64,000 nucleotides of DNA. Origin: Phaffia rhodozyma (taxonomy: Eukaryota; Basidiomycota; Tremellomycetes; Cystofilobasidiales; Mrakiaceae). The translations under genes and the position numbers were made by a program. The stretch lies in NCBI GenBank assembly GCA_014706385.1, contig JACGZH010000004.1:1612001-1676000 (forward strand). Direction: 5' to 3'. The notes below the pieces were generated by a model. The model did not search any database and had not been told where the DNA came from. It saw only the letters and a program-made list of their open reading frames with translations. This document shows, in pieces, positions 47,692-59,076 of this stretch (position 1 is its first letter; every line of letters starts with the position of its first letter).

Positions 47692-47760
47692 CACTCTGCA
47701 CTCTGCACTCTGCACTCTGCACTCTGCACTCTGCACTCTGCACTCTGCACTCTGCACTCA
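47692..47760. repeat. CACTCTG heptamer repeat, intron of copy B
   Basis: About nine CACTCTG units, against three in copy A. Confidence 0.85.
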
Positions 47761-47958
47761 GCGGTGTCCATTCTGCACTCTGCACTCACCTCAGATGGTC
47801 CGGCAGCTGCTGCACCCAGTTGTTCAGACTCGAGTCGATCTCGGCCACGATGCTGAGCTGTGCTTCGAGCGAGTGGAAGTCTTTGATGACCTTGGACTTG
47901 TTGATCGCATACTGTGTTTGCATAGGCCGTCGTCAGACAAGTAGCACATCAGACACAG

Positions 47959-48050
47959 CACACTACACACACTACACACACTACACACACTACACACACT
48001 ACACACACTACACACACTACACACACTACACACACTACACACACTACACA
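47959..48050. repeat. ACTACACAC tandem repeat, intron of copy B
   Basis: About ten units, same number as copy A. Confidence 0.85.
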
Positions 48051-50543
48051 GAACAGACACTCACAATCGTCCGCAGACAGTACCCATGGATCTGCGCCAG
48101 CTTCAGCAGCTGGATGAACCCCCCGATCTTCGACGGCTTGCCCTCCGGCTGCCGGAACGCCAGCCCCGGCTCCTCCTCGTTCTCCCAGTACTCGTCGTCC
48201 ACATCGATCGGGTAGTCGACATCGATGTCCTCGTCGTGGATCGCCAGCGGCCGGCCCGTGCTCCCACAGAGCTCCCGGTCGGCCAGGTAGAGCGCCCAGA
48301 ACGCCCGCTTCAGCATCTCGCCCTCCGCCTTTGGCTTGGACCGAACGACATGCTTCCTGTGGACGCCCATGTCGACGGCCGTGCGGATGCCCATGCCGAT
48401 ACACATCCAGGCCACCTGGTGGTGGCTACACGAGCCGACAAACATAGCGGCTATCTTTATTGTTCAGGGCACACAAAAAAAAAGATCAGGCCAGGTTGAA
48501 TCAGAAATCCACGGCGCAATACAGGATGTATTGAAAGAAATTGGCATATACACTGGTAGCTTGTAAGCTGCTAACACCAGGAGCTTCGAGAATTCTGGGG
48601 CTTCCTAAGACATACTGGAAGAATGGACGGTCGACGACCGACAAGAAGATGTTCAGATGCACGAACAAGAATGTGGCGGAGAAACTAAACCATATTCAGA
48701 ACAAGGATCATACTTCACCAATGTAATCCCATCCCTTTCCAAACCTGTGAAAAGAAGAACCGTGATCAAACAGAGCAGTGAGTCACCTGGTTCACTTAAA
48801 GTCATATTTAGCTATCATGTGATACGACAAGTCACCATATACTGACATTTTTTTCCTATCGTCCTCGGTTAAATCCCTATCATCTTTTGCAGTGATCGCT
48901 TCATCATCTGCATCATACAGACATCTACTGGCACAAGCAAATACCACTAAGCACAGCATCTTGAACTCGATATCTGTCGTGTACAGACCATCAGCAAACT
49001 CGCGCTCGAATGTTGGTCGATGAACAACTGTAACGATAAATGAGGCTTGCTCAAAGAATGTATCGATCAAGAGTCGAGCGTGCTCAGCAGAAGGCCAAGT
49101 GGAGGCATACTTGGGAGCGGTAGAGTGGTAATCTGGGAATTCCCAATGGGCGGTGTTCCAGTAGATTGCTACGATGAACGATATGGAGAAATAGAGCACA
49201 TGAGTGGAACGGATTACTCTAATACACTTTCATATGATGAGCAGATGGGCTGAGGGAGAAAGGTCCTGACATCTTTGACTTGCATTCAGGTCCATATCAA
49301 ACGTGTCCTTTCCAGTGTGCGACATTTTCTGCGCGCGTACCTGATTAAACAAACTGAAACCGGACGACTAGTTGTTCAGGAGAAGACTTCAAGAGGTCAT
49401 AACACGCTTTTTAAAACTTAGCTGGACGAACAAGCTTTACTCGCGCGCGTGATTTTCCTATCGAAATTTGACAAACCTTTCCCCAGAAAGCCTCCTGACT
49501 AGGCTTAGTGGGCAGCTTCATGATCTTCATTTTTTGAAGCGAATTGAGCATGTACGCCTCATCCTCATCTATCTCTTCTTCTTCTTCTTCTTCGTTGCCT
49601 CTTTCCCATGGTTTGATAGCTTCCAGAGGGTTGTAGTTGCCGATAGATGGACCAGCCGATGATTCTCTACTGTCCGAACTGCCCCGAACAGGCATTGTGC
49701 TTAGCTGGGGGAGAGTAGACGTCGGTTCCCCGACGGCTAGAGATGATTGAGAGATCGGAGGAGATACTCCGTGCATCGTTCTGGGATCAGATAGCAACAG
49801 AGTCGAGCCTGAAGCCGCGGAAGTGCCCTGTTAGTCATTGAATGAATAAAACAGAACGATACACGACCAGATAGCAGGGAAAGCGAAAGGAAGAAAGGAT
49901 GGATGAGCGCTCTCTTTAGGTTGGTTCCGTGAAGCAGAACCAAAGAAATAGCAATGACTGAGATTCGGGTGACGATGACAAATACTCACTTGAAGAATCA
50001 ATGCTCCATCTGTTTAAGCCGAGATTCCATGGACTCGACATACGCCTTCGGGGGTCCTCGTTTCCTCGCATTCTCGACGTATGAACACTGAATCCCGGCC
50101 AGTATACAATTCTCACATTCTATACCTGTGTTTGTGAAGCCATCGCATCTTATCTAAGAGTTGAAGTAGTGATTTTTGGATCATAGGTGAGAGAGGACGG
50201 TGAAATTACATGGAAATCCAGTCAGATCGCCAAAACGTCCGAAAATGGCTGTGTCTGAAGAGATTCTTGAAAGCGAAGCAGGTATGAGAAAGAGGCGGAC
50301 CTTTTTTCGTCGGCAGGCATCACCTTTTTCTTATTAAGCAAGGAAATCCCGGATGGAACGATCAAGTCAAGACCGAAGCCACAATCAGTATTTGCGATTT
50401 GTATCGAACAAAGCAAAGAGGAGTAATCCTTCCCCTACTCTGTTATACTGGATGGGATTTTGAGATTTATTAAACCGGATGCACTCACAAGCTCGTTGGG
50501 TTTTCCTCCTCTTTCCAGTCGAATCGACATCTGATTTGGACAT

Positions 50544-51213
50544 GACTATATCCTGATGGCAGTTGGACTTGGATGGTCTTGATGGATAACAATCGAGGAA
50601 TGGCTCGAGGGAGGTGATGCTCAATCGAAGGACCGATCAAATGATGAGACGATCGAGGCAGCGCGGGAGAATGAAGTAGATAACGGGGGAAAAGCCGGGG
50701 GTTTCACTATGTCAGAGATCAGGATTAGGTAATATATATACTCAGTGTGTAGCTACTTCTCTTGACCTACCGTTCATCATGCCTTCCCATCCCATCATGC
50801 TCCTTCTCTTCATTCTATGCGCTTGATGATCCTTTCTCGTTCTCATTTCTCTCGATTGGTGATACCCTTGCTTAGTGTTCTGATGGTTGGCAATCTGTTT
50901 CTTCATCATCACTCTGCTTGACAATGTTATGTTTGATAATTCTGTCGTTTAATAAACGCGTGGCAACCAGGTTGCCACCTCTTCCTGGGTGAAATGACAT
51001 GAAGGGAAACGCTTGCTCGCTTGTCTTGATGAGGTCCTTCAGATTAGGATCCTTTGTAGACTATATCCAATAAGCTATCCCTGCTATTCAATAAGTTTGC
51101 CGTTGTCCCCTGAGATCTGGAGGCCTAGACTTCCGCGCTCGCACTTTCCTTGCTAGTTTCAGTGACCCCCTTATAACTTCCATAACCCCAGCCCCTTACA
51201 CACAAAGCATCGG
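50544..51213. other. Region upstream of factor B
   Basis: Promoter side of copy B. From about 51110 to 51196 it shows weak similarity to the 3' part of the solo LTR at 54408 (CTTATAACTTCCATAACCCC against CACAACTTCCGTAACC), perhaps a further LTR fragment. No gene. Confidence 0.4.
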
Positions 51214-51582
51214 ATATCAGGGATGTGACTTGAGTATTACTCCCCGGTAACCTTCTCCTGCCTCTGTTGCTTCTCCTGTTTCTCTATCCCTTATGCTATA
51301 TCACTGCATCAACATGCAGGTATATAGTCCCTTAGCGCAGGTGCTACTCCATAGCATAGTTTCTCAAGCCTGGATCTTTGGTCACTCCTTTGTTGCTCCC
51401 TAGTACTCTTGCTCCCTGTATTATATCAATCTTAATCTTCAAATTTCTTCACCTTGCGCCCTTGTCACAACCACTCAAAGCGAAAGAGCTTGAACTTCCT
51501 CCTTGCCAGCTACATTTCCTGTCTGGCTACGACCTTCATAACTTTTCCGTTACCCCTCCCCGAACCCTAGATCCTTGCCAGA
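51214..51582 (+). mobile_element. Degenerate LTR remnant
   Basis: Diverged relative of the solo LTR at 54408-54882 in the same orientation. Shared landmarks in order: TCAGGGATGTGACTTGAGT (one mismatch), CCCCGGTAACCTTC, CTTATGCT, CATGCAGGTATATAGTC, TAGCGCAGGTGCT, a CATAGC.TAGT.TC.CAAG stretch and a 3' CATAACTTTTCCGTTACC. The terminal TGT is mutated and no target-site duplication is seen. Confidence 0.65.
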
Positions 51583-51843
51583 TCCAAGGGTGCCTCACGT
51601 AACTGATTAAAACTCAAAATATTCATTCAAGTATTTTAACAATTTGCATCTGCCTTGCTCTTGAGATTGCAGTTCGTTTGCGTGTGCTTAAATCAGGGGG
51701 TGAATTCTTCTTTCCTTCTTGGAACAAGACAACAAGAAACGCGATTAATGTCTCCCACATGTGGACAAAGCGAAATAAGATTGATGAAAATAGATTGAAC
51801 AAGAGTCATGGATGAGATCGTAGAAAAGAAGATACACAACTTC
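51583..51843. other. Spacer downstream of Mtd1
   Basis: 3' UTR side of the Mtd1 gene; AT-rich, no further feature. Confidence 0.4.
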
Positions 51844-53700
51844 CTACATCAACCCAGCGGCAGCGGCCGCTTCCAAAGCCTTTGCGTTGATCTCCTGGTA
51901 ACCTCTCAGTCGGATCCTTTTTATTATATTTTAATTTTACCATAAACATGTTTCAAAATGGTAGGAGAGGTCAGATCGAGAAATGATAAACACAGTAGGT
52001 CACACAATATGATAAAGATGTCAACGAACAAGTTTCGCTGAAGCATGGCAATGGTGAGCTTTCCGACGGCAGGGATGTATATGCTAGCCTGCAGAGGATA
52101 GGAAGAAGACAGGGAGAGAAAGCGTTCAGCCTAGGAAAATAAACAACACGCAATAGTCTACAAGACCTACCTTGTTCAATACATCCGTATCAAAGTTCTT
52201 TTCGCCAGCGATATCGACACAAACAACCCCATCCTTCAACCACCCAGTCTGGACTTTGAACTTTCCACCGGGCACCGCGCTGATCACCACGTCACTCATC
52301 GCGAGCGCCGCTTGGAGAGTAAGATCCGTTGGGGTCGTCACATGGGAGGGCTTGTACTTGAAAGGGGACGAGCCTGGCTCGGTGGCCGTCGAAGGAGTGG
52401 TAGAAGTGGAAGGTCGTTTGGAAAACTCGAGAATACCATTGATATCTGCCGAGAGAACTCGAGCTCCATCGTTTGCTGAAGTTTGATCAAATTGCTCAAG
52501 AGATTTAGTTCACGCTATTTGAAGTAAAATGATAGGCAGAAGGCCAATGAACAGACCGAGCAAAGCAGCCAATGGTCGACCGACAACTTCCGATCGGTTG
52601 ATCACCGTGATGGTTCGACCTCTGGCTCTATCTCCATAAGGCAAGAGGGGGTTGTAAATGTTGGTGTATTCTAGTGTCTTGACCTGATAGGACAGAAACG
52701 GCAAACAAGATCCAAGTTCAACAATCTTTCTAATGTACAAGAGCTATTAACAACGAGCGCGGAAAACGTACGATGGCCAAAGGTGTGCAAGGAAGAATGG
52801 ACTTGAGGAGACCAGCAGGAGGAGTATCGAGAGAATTGCTTGTAGCCGGTGAGGCGAGGAACTTTTTAGTAGGCTTGAAAGTCAGCGGAGAAATGTATCG
52901 AATGCTTGAGACGGGAACACAGCGGACAGAGTTAACAACTGATTTGTGTGTAGAGAAAATAAGAACAATAAAGGATGTGATCTCACTTATGGTACAGGTT
53001 GAACACAAATTGGTGATTCAAACCCTCGACATCCTTGAGAGGAGAGACAACCTGTTGAAGATATTGGTCCTCTTCAGGAAAGAACAATAACGAAGCAGGA
53101 AAGGAGGTAAGGAAAGTGGAAAGTAGACAGGTCAGTTTCAAGGTCTTCGATCTTAACTCAAAGGAGGTAAGAGTATAGCGTACGGGTTCCTCCGAAGATA
53201 GGGTAGTAAACCTGGTGAAAATAAACCAATGTGTTTATAAATCTGATCCATATCTCAAAGCTAAATGTACCAAACCGAGCTCGAAGCGCACCATGAGACC
53301 TCCAACATCGTCGTCATTGTTAGCAGAGACGATAGCCTCTTCTACACCCTCGCCGGCAACGACAGAGGAATCGATGGCCTGACCAACAAGTCGAAGCTCA
53401 AACGTAATACCCAAAGCCTCGCACGATCGTTTTGTGAACTGTTTGAGAGAACGAAAGACAATGACATGCATATGATATCAAGCAAATAAGATAAAGCTTA
53501 AGCCAAAGACGAGATGAGGATAAAACGGGTCCAAGACTGACCTCGGCATATGTCTTAGCGTCCTCTTTGGCCGTTCCAAGGATACCAACGAGCTTGAGCT
53601 GACCGCCGTTAGCTTTGATCTGTTCGATCGCCGAGGTGAGCTCCTTCTTGAACGGCGGGTACATCTTGACCGCAGTAAGGGTGATGCCTTGTCCTTCCAT
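51844..53700 (-). CDS. MTD1: NAD-dependent 5,10-methylenetetrahydrofolate dehydrogenase (Mtd1 type)
   Basis: Cytosolic enzyme oxidising 5,10-methylene-THF to methenyl-THF with NAD in one-carbon metabolism. About eight exons on the minus strand: starts at 53700 with MEGQGITLTAVKMYPPFKKE, then VGILGTAKEDAKTYAE, FTKRSCEALGITFELRLVGQ, ANNDDDVGGLMVRF, VYYPIFGGTR, DQYLQQVVSPLKDVEGFNHQ (closely the yeast Mtd1 segment DQYLQQVV.KEKDVEG.NH), SIRYISPLTFK, LLKSILPCTPLAIVKTLEYT, INRSEVVGRPLAALL (nucleotide-binding region), ANDGARVLSADINGI, SDVVISAVPGGKFKVQTGWL, DGVVCVDIAGEKNFDTDVLN + K and ASIYIPAVGKLTIAMLQRNL, ending in AAAAGLM with stop TAG at 51846-51844. The monofunctional length and motifs favour Mtd1 over the trifunctional C1-THF synthase or FolD. 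Divergent from EF3 across a 1.45 kb region that holds an LTR. Confidence 0.93.
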
Positions 53701-54407
53701 GGTTGCTAGATAGTTCGAGGAAGCGTTCTGGATAAGGTTGTGAACGAGATATATATCAGAGTATGTTGGCGCGCTCAAAGGAGGATGCTTTGAGAAAGGA
53801 AAAAATAAAAATGAAAAATAAATTCGAGCGACTGCGCGTTTCCAGTCCAAATAATTTCCTTGGCCAATGTGTCGGGCAGCCTAGGGTTGAGTTGACTATA
53901 CGCGGCTATGTCTATCTATGTTGTGGATCTCTTCCCAGAGGCGATAGTGTTGTATAGTGCTCGATGGATGGAGTAGTATACAGCAGATCGATAGAGGAAC
54001 ATGCAAGAGAGTAATTGATGGGAAGGCTCGAGAAACAGTTATTTCCATATTGACTTTGCTCAGAACAGGACAACAGTGTGGTACTTCTGCTGTCTGTTCA
54101 AAAGGGTTGACGTTCTAACTATTTGGATCGCCTTCTTTCTTCCTATCTAAGCCTAACGCATCCTGCTCGTTGTGAACCTTCTGTCTAGATCTTTCACTTT
54201 GTTCTGCATTAGGAGGCGCTGCTATCCCTACTACTGCTATCACTACTACTGCTACTATCCCTACTACTGCTACTATCACTACTACTGCTACTATCCCTAC
54301 TACTGCTACTATCACTGTCATAACCACCACCACCACCAGTCGTAGCCATGTCGACTGTTACGAACGTGGATGGAAAAAACGTGACCAAAAGCTGTACAGA
54401 TCGCACC
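53701..54407. promoter_or_regulatory. Mtd1 upstream region
   Basis: Promoter side of MTD1 up to the solo LTR, including the tandem repeat at 54215-54346. No further gene is supported. Confidence 0.4.
54215..54346. repeat. Trinucleotide-based tandem repeat (TACTACTGCTATC type)
   Basis: Imperfect repeats of about 12-24 bases built from ACTACTGCTA and TATCCCT/TATCACT. The minus strand could be read as a short Asp/Ser repeat protein starting near 54346 with MATTGGGGGYDSDSSSS, but there is no other support for a gene. Confidence 0.7.
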
Positions 54408-54882
54408 TGTCAGGGATGTGACCTGAGTGTTACACCCCGGTAACCTTCCTTCAATTCTAGTTCTCCTCCTGCCTCGTTACTCCTTATGCTTTCTTATTGT
54501 TTCGACATGCAGGTATATAGTCTGGTAGCGCAGGTGCTTCTAGCACATCTTATGATCTGTTCTCTTATGCATAACCGTTGGAGTCTGAGGACGAAATATG
54601 ATACGAAACTACTTCGCCACTCATAGCTTAGTCTCCCAAGTCTGAATCTTCTGTTAATCTTGATCCTTGTCTTTTGCTCTTGCTCTTGTCCTTGTTCTTG
54701 TTCTTGTTCTTGTTCTTGTTCTTGTTCTTGTCCTTGTACTTAGCCTTATCATTGTCCTTCGTGATCCTATCCATCCTATTTTTCAGTCCTGAGGGCCTGA
54801 ATTTCCCCTTTGAATCCTAAGAGTCTGGTGTGGTCACAACTTCCGTAACCTCGTCGTTACCCTCCAAACCTGAATCATAACA
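54408..54882 (+). mobile_element. Solo LTR of a retrotransposon with 5-bp target-site duplication
   Basis: 475-base element beginning TGTCAGGGATGTGACC and ending GAATCATAACA, i.e. TGT..ACA ends typical of LTRs. It is flanked on both sides by the perfect duplication GCACC (54403-54407 and 54883-54887). It contains an internal CTTGTT/CTTGTC tandem repeat at about 54665-54735. No internal retrotransposon coding region is adjacent, so this is a solo LTR left by LTR-LTR recombination. A diverged copy is at 51214-51582. It lies about 270 bases upstream of the EF3 start. Confidence 0.8.
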
Positions 54883-54887
54883 GCACC

Positions 54888-55154
54888 GCTCGTGTCATCC
54901 CACGTGCCGCCAATGAAAGTACGCCCTTTTGATTACATTTTTTTTCCATCCTCCTTTCTTGTTCCCTTCAGGATACTTTCACTCCCTTCCCAATCCACTC
55001 AACACTTCCTCCCTTCCTCCTTTCTTTCTCCGTTTCTTTCCTCCTCCCTCTTCTCCTCCTCCCTCCTCTCCTTCTCCTCCTTCCCTCTTCCGTTTTTTTC
55101 TTCGGTTGAAATCCCGGTTCCTTCTCCTTCTTTCTACTCAGGTTTCATTCAATA
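54888..55154 (+). promoter_or_regulatory. EF3 core promoter / 5' leader
   Basis: Strongly pyrimidine-rich (TCCTCC/TTCTTT) over about 200 bases, as in leaders of highly expressed fungal genes. A TACTCAG at 55135-55141, 14 bases before the ATG, could be a 3' splice site of a 5' UTR intron. Confidence 0.5.
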
Positions 55155-58100
55155 ATGTCCGATTCTGCTATCCCCGAGATCCTCGTCGCCCTATCGGCTG
55201 CCAAGGATGCCACTCAGGCCAAGGGCAAAGGTTAGTTTTCGCTTGTTTTATCTCAGCCATCAAGTTTGCTTTCCTTCGTTCCGTCACGGTCAGTTTCCTC
55301 GTGAAGCGTGCCTAAAGTGACGTGGCGGGAGCTCAAAACGGTCTGTAGGCGTTGGCCGAGGCGTAAAGAAAAACAAAGGGTGGAAAATTAAAGACACAAA
55401 AATTATATTAAAGAAAAAATTATCACTCTTCTTTCCTTTGCTGACTTGGCCTCTGCTCATCCCTTTCCTCGTATACAGCCGACGAGCTTTCTCTCGCCAT
55501 CAAGAGGTCTAACATTGAGACCCTATCTACCTACGATGTTCTTCCCACCATTCAGAGGTGGGCCACTTCTAAGAACGCTGCTGAGCGAGAAGTCGCCCCG
55601 GTCGCGTTCGCCCGGTTGATCGTCAACCTTGGCGTCGGTTCCGAGCCTGTGTTTATCCCGTACCTTCCTACCTTGTTCAACTTGCTCATGGAGAAGACCG
55701 CCGCCATCCGAACTTCTGCTCAGTCCGCTCTTAACGCATTCATCAAGCTCTGCCCTCCCGAGTCGATCCGACAGGTTATGCAGGCCCTCAGAGTGTGCCT
55801 CGAGGAGGTCAAGGGATGGAAGGGTCAGATCGGTGTGCTCAAGGCCATGGAGAACTTGGTCAGGGAGGAGTCCCAGGAGCAGGTCGCTGCCGAGTTGGGA
55901 GCTACCATTCCTTTGGTCGAGCATGCTATGCACGACACCAAGACCGAGGTTGGTCCACATTTTTTCTTGGGCTGTTTGAGTTTTTACAGCCGCCTGACAA
56001 CTGTTCATTCTTAATGCTTAGGTCGCCACCGCTGCTCGAAAATGCGGACGAGCTCTTACCGGAACGCTTTACAACCCTGACCTGAAGCCTCATTTGGACA
56101 AGTTGGTTGACGCTATGGCTTCTCCCACCGCCGTTCCCTCCACCATCAAGGCTTTGTCGTCCACCACCTTTGTCTCCGAGGTAACTGCACCTGTGTTGGC
56201 CGTTTTGGTCCCACTCCTTATCCGAGCTCTTAAAGAGCGATCCACCGATACCACCCGAATGACCTGTATCGTTGTCTCCAACTTGGTCAAGCTTGTTCGA
56301 GATCCCAAGGTCGCCGCCACCTACCTTTCCGTCTTGGTTCCTGGTGTCACGAACGTCGCCGAGGGTGCCGCCTTCCCTGAGGTTTGTCATCTGTGTCTGT
56401 ATAAATGCTTTCCTCAGAAAACTGACTACATTTTCGTCACACTTTTCAAATAGCTCCGAGCATTCGGAAAGACCGCTCAGGAGACCTTGGCCAACGCTGG
56501 TGCCTCCGCTGACGCTGTTCTTCCTGCCCTCCGAGACGTTAAGGCATCTACCATCTTGGCCCTCAACACCCTCCTTCCCGTTCTGCCTATCGCCAACCTT
56601 CCAACTTCGATCACCGAGCTTCCTCTCGCCAAATATCTGCCTAACGATCCGATCAAGGCTACTATCTTGGAGTACGCCGGTGGTATCCTTGCCGATCTGG
56701 CTGACGAGCGATTGTTCGACAAGTCTCTTTGGGAAGAACGAGCCCTTGGAAACTATCTCAGGTTCTTTGTTGGTGGTAAGGAGGACGGTCGACAAGTCGC
56801 CGCCCAGGTTCTTGACGTCTTCATTGAGGCCGACAAGGTAAGTTTTTTCCCTTAAACTCACTGTTTACAAAAAAATAACAAAAAAAACATAAAGGTCTTC
56901 TATTTTGTCTGTCTAAGTTGCTGACTTTCTTCGTTAACTTTCGTCTTTCTCTCTAGAAACGGTTCGCCCCCGATGAGGAAGATGACGGTACCCAAGGAGA
57001 GCTTTTGTGCAACATCATGTTCTCTCTTGCCTACGGAGGTCTTCTCTTGCTGAACCACACCAACTTGAAGCTTTACCGAGGACACCGATATGGTATCTGT
57101 GCCGGAAACGGAAAAGGTAAATCTACCTTGATGAAGGCCATCCGAGATGGAAAGGTTGAGGGTTTCCCTCCTCAAGATCAGTTGAGAACGATCATGGTCG
57201 AGCACGCCCTCCAGGGCGAGGACACCGGAAGTTCGATCATCAACTTCATCGCCTCCGATTCCAATCTTGCCTCTACTCCTCGAGAGAAGATTGCCGCCGC
57301 TCTTCTTGAGGTCGGATTTTCTGAGGAGAAGCAGGGCGATCCTGTCGGCTCTCTCTCCGGAGGATGGAAGATGAAGCTTGAGCTTGCTCGAGCTATGCTT
57401 ATCGGAGCCGATATCTTGTTGCTCGATGAGCCTACTAACCACTTGGGTATGTTCTTCCTATCTTCTCTCGTTAGATGTTTCTGAGTTGCTGATCATTCCG
57501 ATACAATCTTCTCTACTCTTCATAGATGTTGGATCCGTTGCTTGGTTGGAGAAGTACCTTTGCTCTCAGACCCAGATCACTTGCTTGATCGTCTCCCACG
57601 ACTCTGGCTTCTTGGACAACGTCTGCACTGATATTGTGAGTTTGGATCTTTGGTTTATTCTGAATCTGTTTCCATTTTTCGTTCTGAGAAACCAACCGTT
57701 AACCCTTCTCTCGCCACGTCTGTCAGATGCACTACGAGAACAAGAAGCTGGCCTACTACAAGGGTAACCTCTCAAAGTTCGTCGAGCGAGTTCCTGAGGC
57801 CAGGTCTTACTACACCCTGGCAGCTACCTCCATCAAGTTCACGTTCCCTCCCCCTGGATCATTGATGGGAGTTCGATCAAACACTCGTTCGATCATGAAA
57901 GTCTCCCACTGTACGTTCACCTACCCAGGTGCCGCCCGGCCGTCGTTGCACGATGTTTCTTGCGCTTTGACACTTTCGTCCCGAGTGGGTATCCTTGGAC
58001 CGAATGGAGCTGGAAAGTCTACTTTGATCAAGTTGTTGACGGGAGAGACGATTCCCCAAGAGGGAAAGGTCGAGAAGCACCCTGCTCTACGAGTCGGTTA

Positions 58101-59076
58101 CGTCGCCCAGCACGCTTTCCATCACTTGGAGCAACACTTGGAAAAGACCCCGGTTGCCTACATCCAGTGGCGATTCCAGGACGGGCACGATCGTGAGGTG
58201 TTGGAGAAAGCCACTCGAGTTCTTTCCGAGGAGGACAAGCTCCAGATGGAGAAGCCGATGGTTGGAAAGAACGGTGAGGAGCGAAAGATCGAGTTGTTGC
58301 TCGGTCGACAAAAGCTCAAGAAGACTTTCCAGTACGAGGTCAAATGGCGAGGATTGAGCCACAAGTCCAACACTTGGGTCGGTCGAATGGAGCTCATCGA
58401 GGCCGGTTTCGGAAAGATCGTCCAGCAGTTCGACGATATCGAGTCTTCTCGAGAGGGAGCTGGTTCGCGAGACAACGCAGCCCACTTGATCAAGAAGCAT
58501 CTCGAGGACGTCGGTCTCGAGGGTGACCACGCGATGTACTCTGAGATCAGCGGTCTTTCTGGTGGTCAGAAGGTCAAGGTTGTCATTGCTGCTACGTTGT
58601 GGAACAACCCGCAGGTGTTGATCTTGGATGAGCCTACCAACTTCTTGGACAGAGAGGCGCTTGGTGGACTTTCTGTCGCTATCAGGGATTGGGGAGGTGC
58701 CGTCTGCATCATCTCTCACAACATGGAGTTCGTCAACGCTCTTTGCCCTGAGATCTGGCACGTCGATGCCGGTCGATTGACCCACCAAGGAAAGGTCGCC
58801 TTGGTCGAGGACGCCTTCGCGGATGGTGCTTCCACCGCGTCTTCCGCGGTGCCATCCAGGTTGGCTTCCAGGGCTAGCTCCAAGCCGAGTTCGGTCGCCA
58901 CGACGCCCGCTGGAAGTGATGCCGAGGGCAACGGAGAGATTCCAGCTGCTCCTAGGATCAAGAAGAAGAAGATGACGAGAAACGACGTCAAAGCCCAGCA
59001 GGTCAGGCGAGCTCAGCGAAAGCTCAACTGGTTGACATACGGTGGAGAGCGAGAGCCTGATACCGATGACGAGTAG
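55155..59076 (+). CDS. TEF3: Translation elongation factor 3 (EF3, ABC-F type ATPase)
   Basis: Fungal-type ribosome-associated ATPase that helps release E-site tRNA during elongation. Seven exons, all in phase: 55155-55230, 55479-55948, 56022-56381, 56454-56837, 56957-57446, 57526-57635 and 57727-59076. Domains in order: HEAT repeats from the N-terminus (STYDVLPTIQRWATSKNAAE, PVFIPYLPTLFNLLMEKTAA), a four-helix bundle region, ABC1 with Walker A GNGKGKS, signature LSGGW and Walker B ILLLDEPTNHLD, then ABC2 with GPNGAGKS, signature LSGGQ and VLILDEPTNFLD. ABC2 carries the EF3 chromodomain insert (FQYEVKWRGLSHKSNTWVGR). The Lys-rich tail KKKKMTRNDVKAQQVRRAQR is the expected ribosome-binding end. 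About 1,050 residues. Codon use is strongly biased, fitting high expression. Confidence 0.97.

Larger units (their letters stand above)
46218..48450 (-). repeat. Near-identical 2.2 kb block, copy B (gene-conversion tract candidate)
   Basis: Partner of 34545-36685. It encodes the same Fungal_trans core. The differences I see are CTG for ATG (Leu/Met, about 47577), a C/T change in an intron (about 47922) and CAG for CGG (Gln/Arg, about 48417), plus minisatellite unit numbers. The exons in this block are free of lesions, unlike the rest of copy B. Confidence 0.9.
44803..50543 (-). pseudogene. Zn2Cys6 Fungal_trans transcription factor, copy B, with frameshift and nonsense codon
   Basis: Paralogue of copy A in the same orientation and with the same exon layout. 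Start at 50543 (MSKSDVDSTGKRRKTQRA), cluster CDACRRKKIRCDGFTNTGIE + CENCILAGIQC, linker ESMESRLKQMEH, middle exons SIYWNTAHWEF, HRPTFEREFADGLY and FGKGWDYIGE, then the block shared with A, a Gln-rich exon (46115-about 45025) and the last exon EMEEWVSYLFSLPAENVITE. Two lesions are visible. Near 50001 one base is missing relative to A (GAGCATTGATT against GAACAACTGATC), giving MEH then TGA before the donor. At 46118-46116 a TGA sits where A has ATC, directly before MGLVEHAHV. The acceptor near 48595 also appears shifted by one base. Long open exons remain, so decay is recent, or these are sequencing errors, or splicing avoids them. Confidence 0.7.

Noticed and set aside
46949..47944. 331-residue open frame on the plus strand inside block B (and 163-residue counterpart in A)
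   Set aside because: It is translation of minisatellites and of the antisense of real exons; the Fungal_trans exons lie on the minus strand with proper splice sites.
33256..50543. A mating-type or secondary-metabolite cluster around the factor pair
   Set aside because: The genes between and beside the pair are housekeeping (TFC1, STE14, MTD1) or unknown; no pheromone, receptor, homeodomain or biosynthetic genes are visible.
54209..54406. Asp/Ser repeat protein starting MATTGGGGG
   Set aside because: Short, entirely repeat-derived, and runs out of frame; kept only as a repeat.
56090..56861. 311-residue minus-strand frame opposite EF3 (extends from 55926)
   Set aside because: Antisense shadow caused by EF3's biased codon use; EF3 exons are certain.
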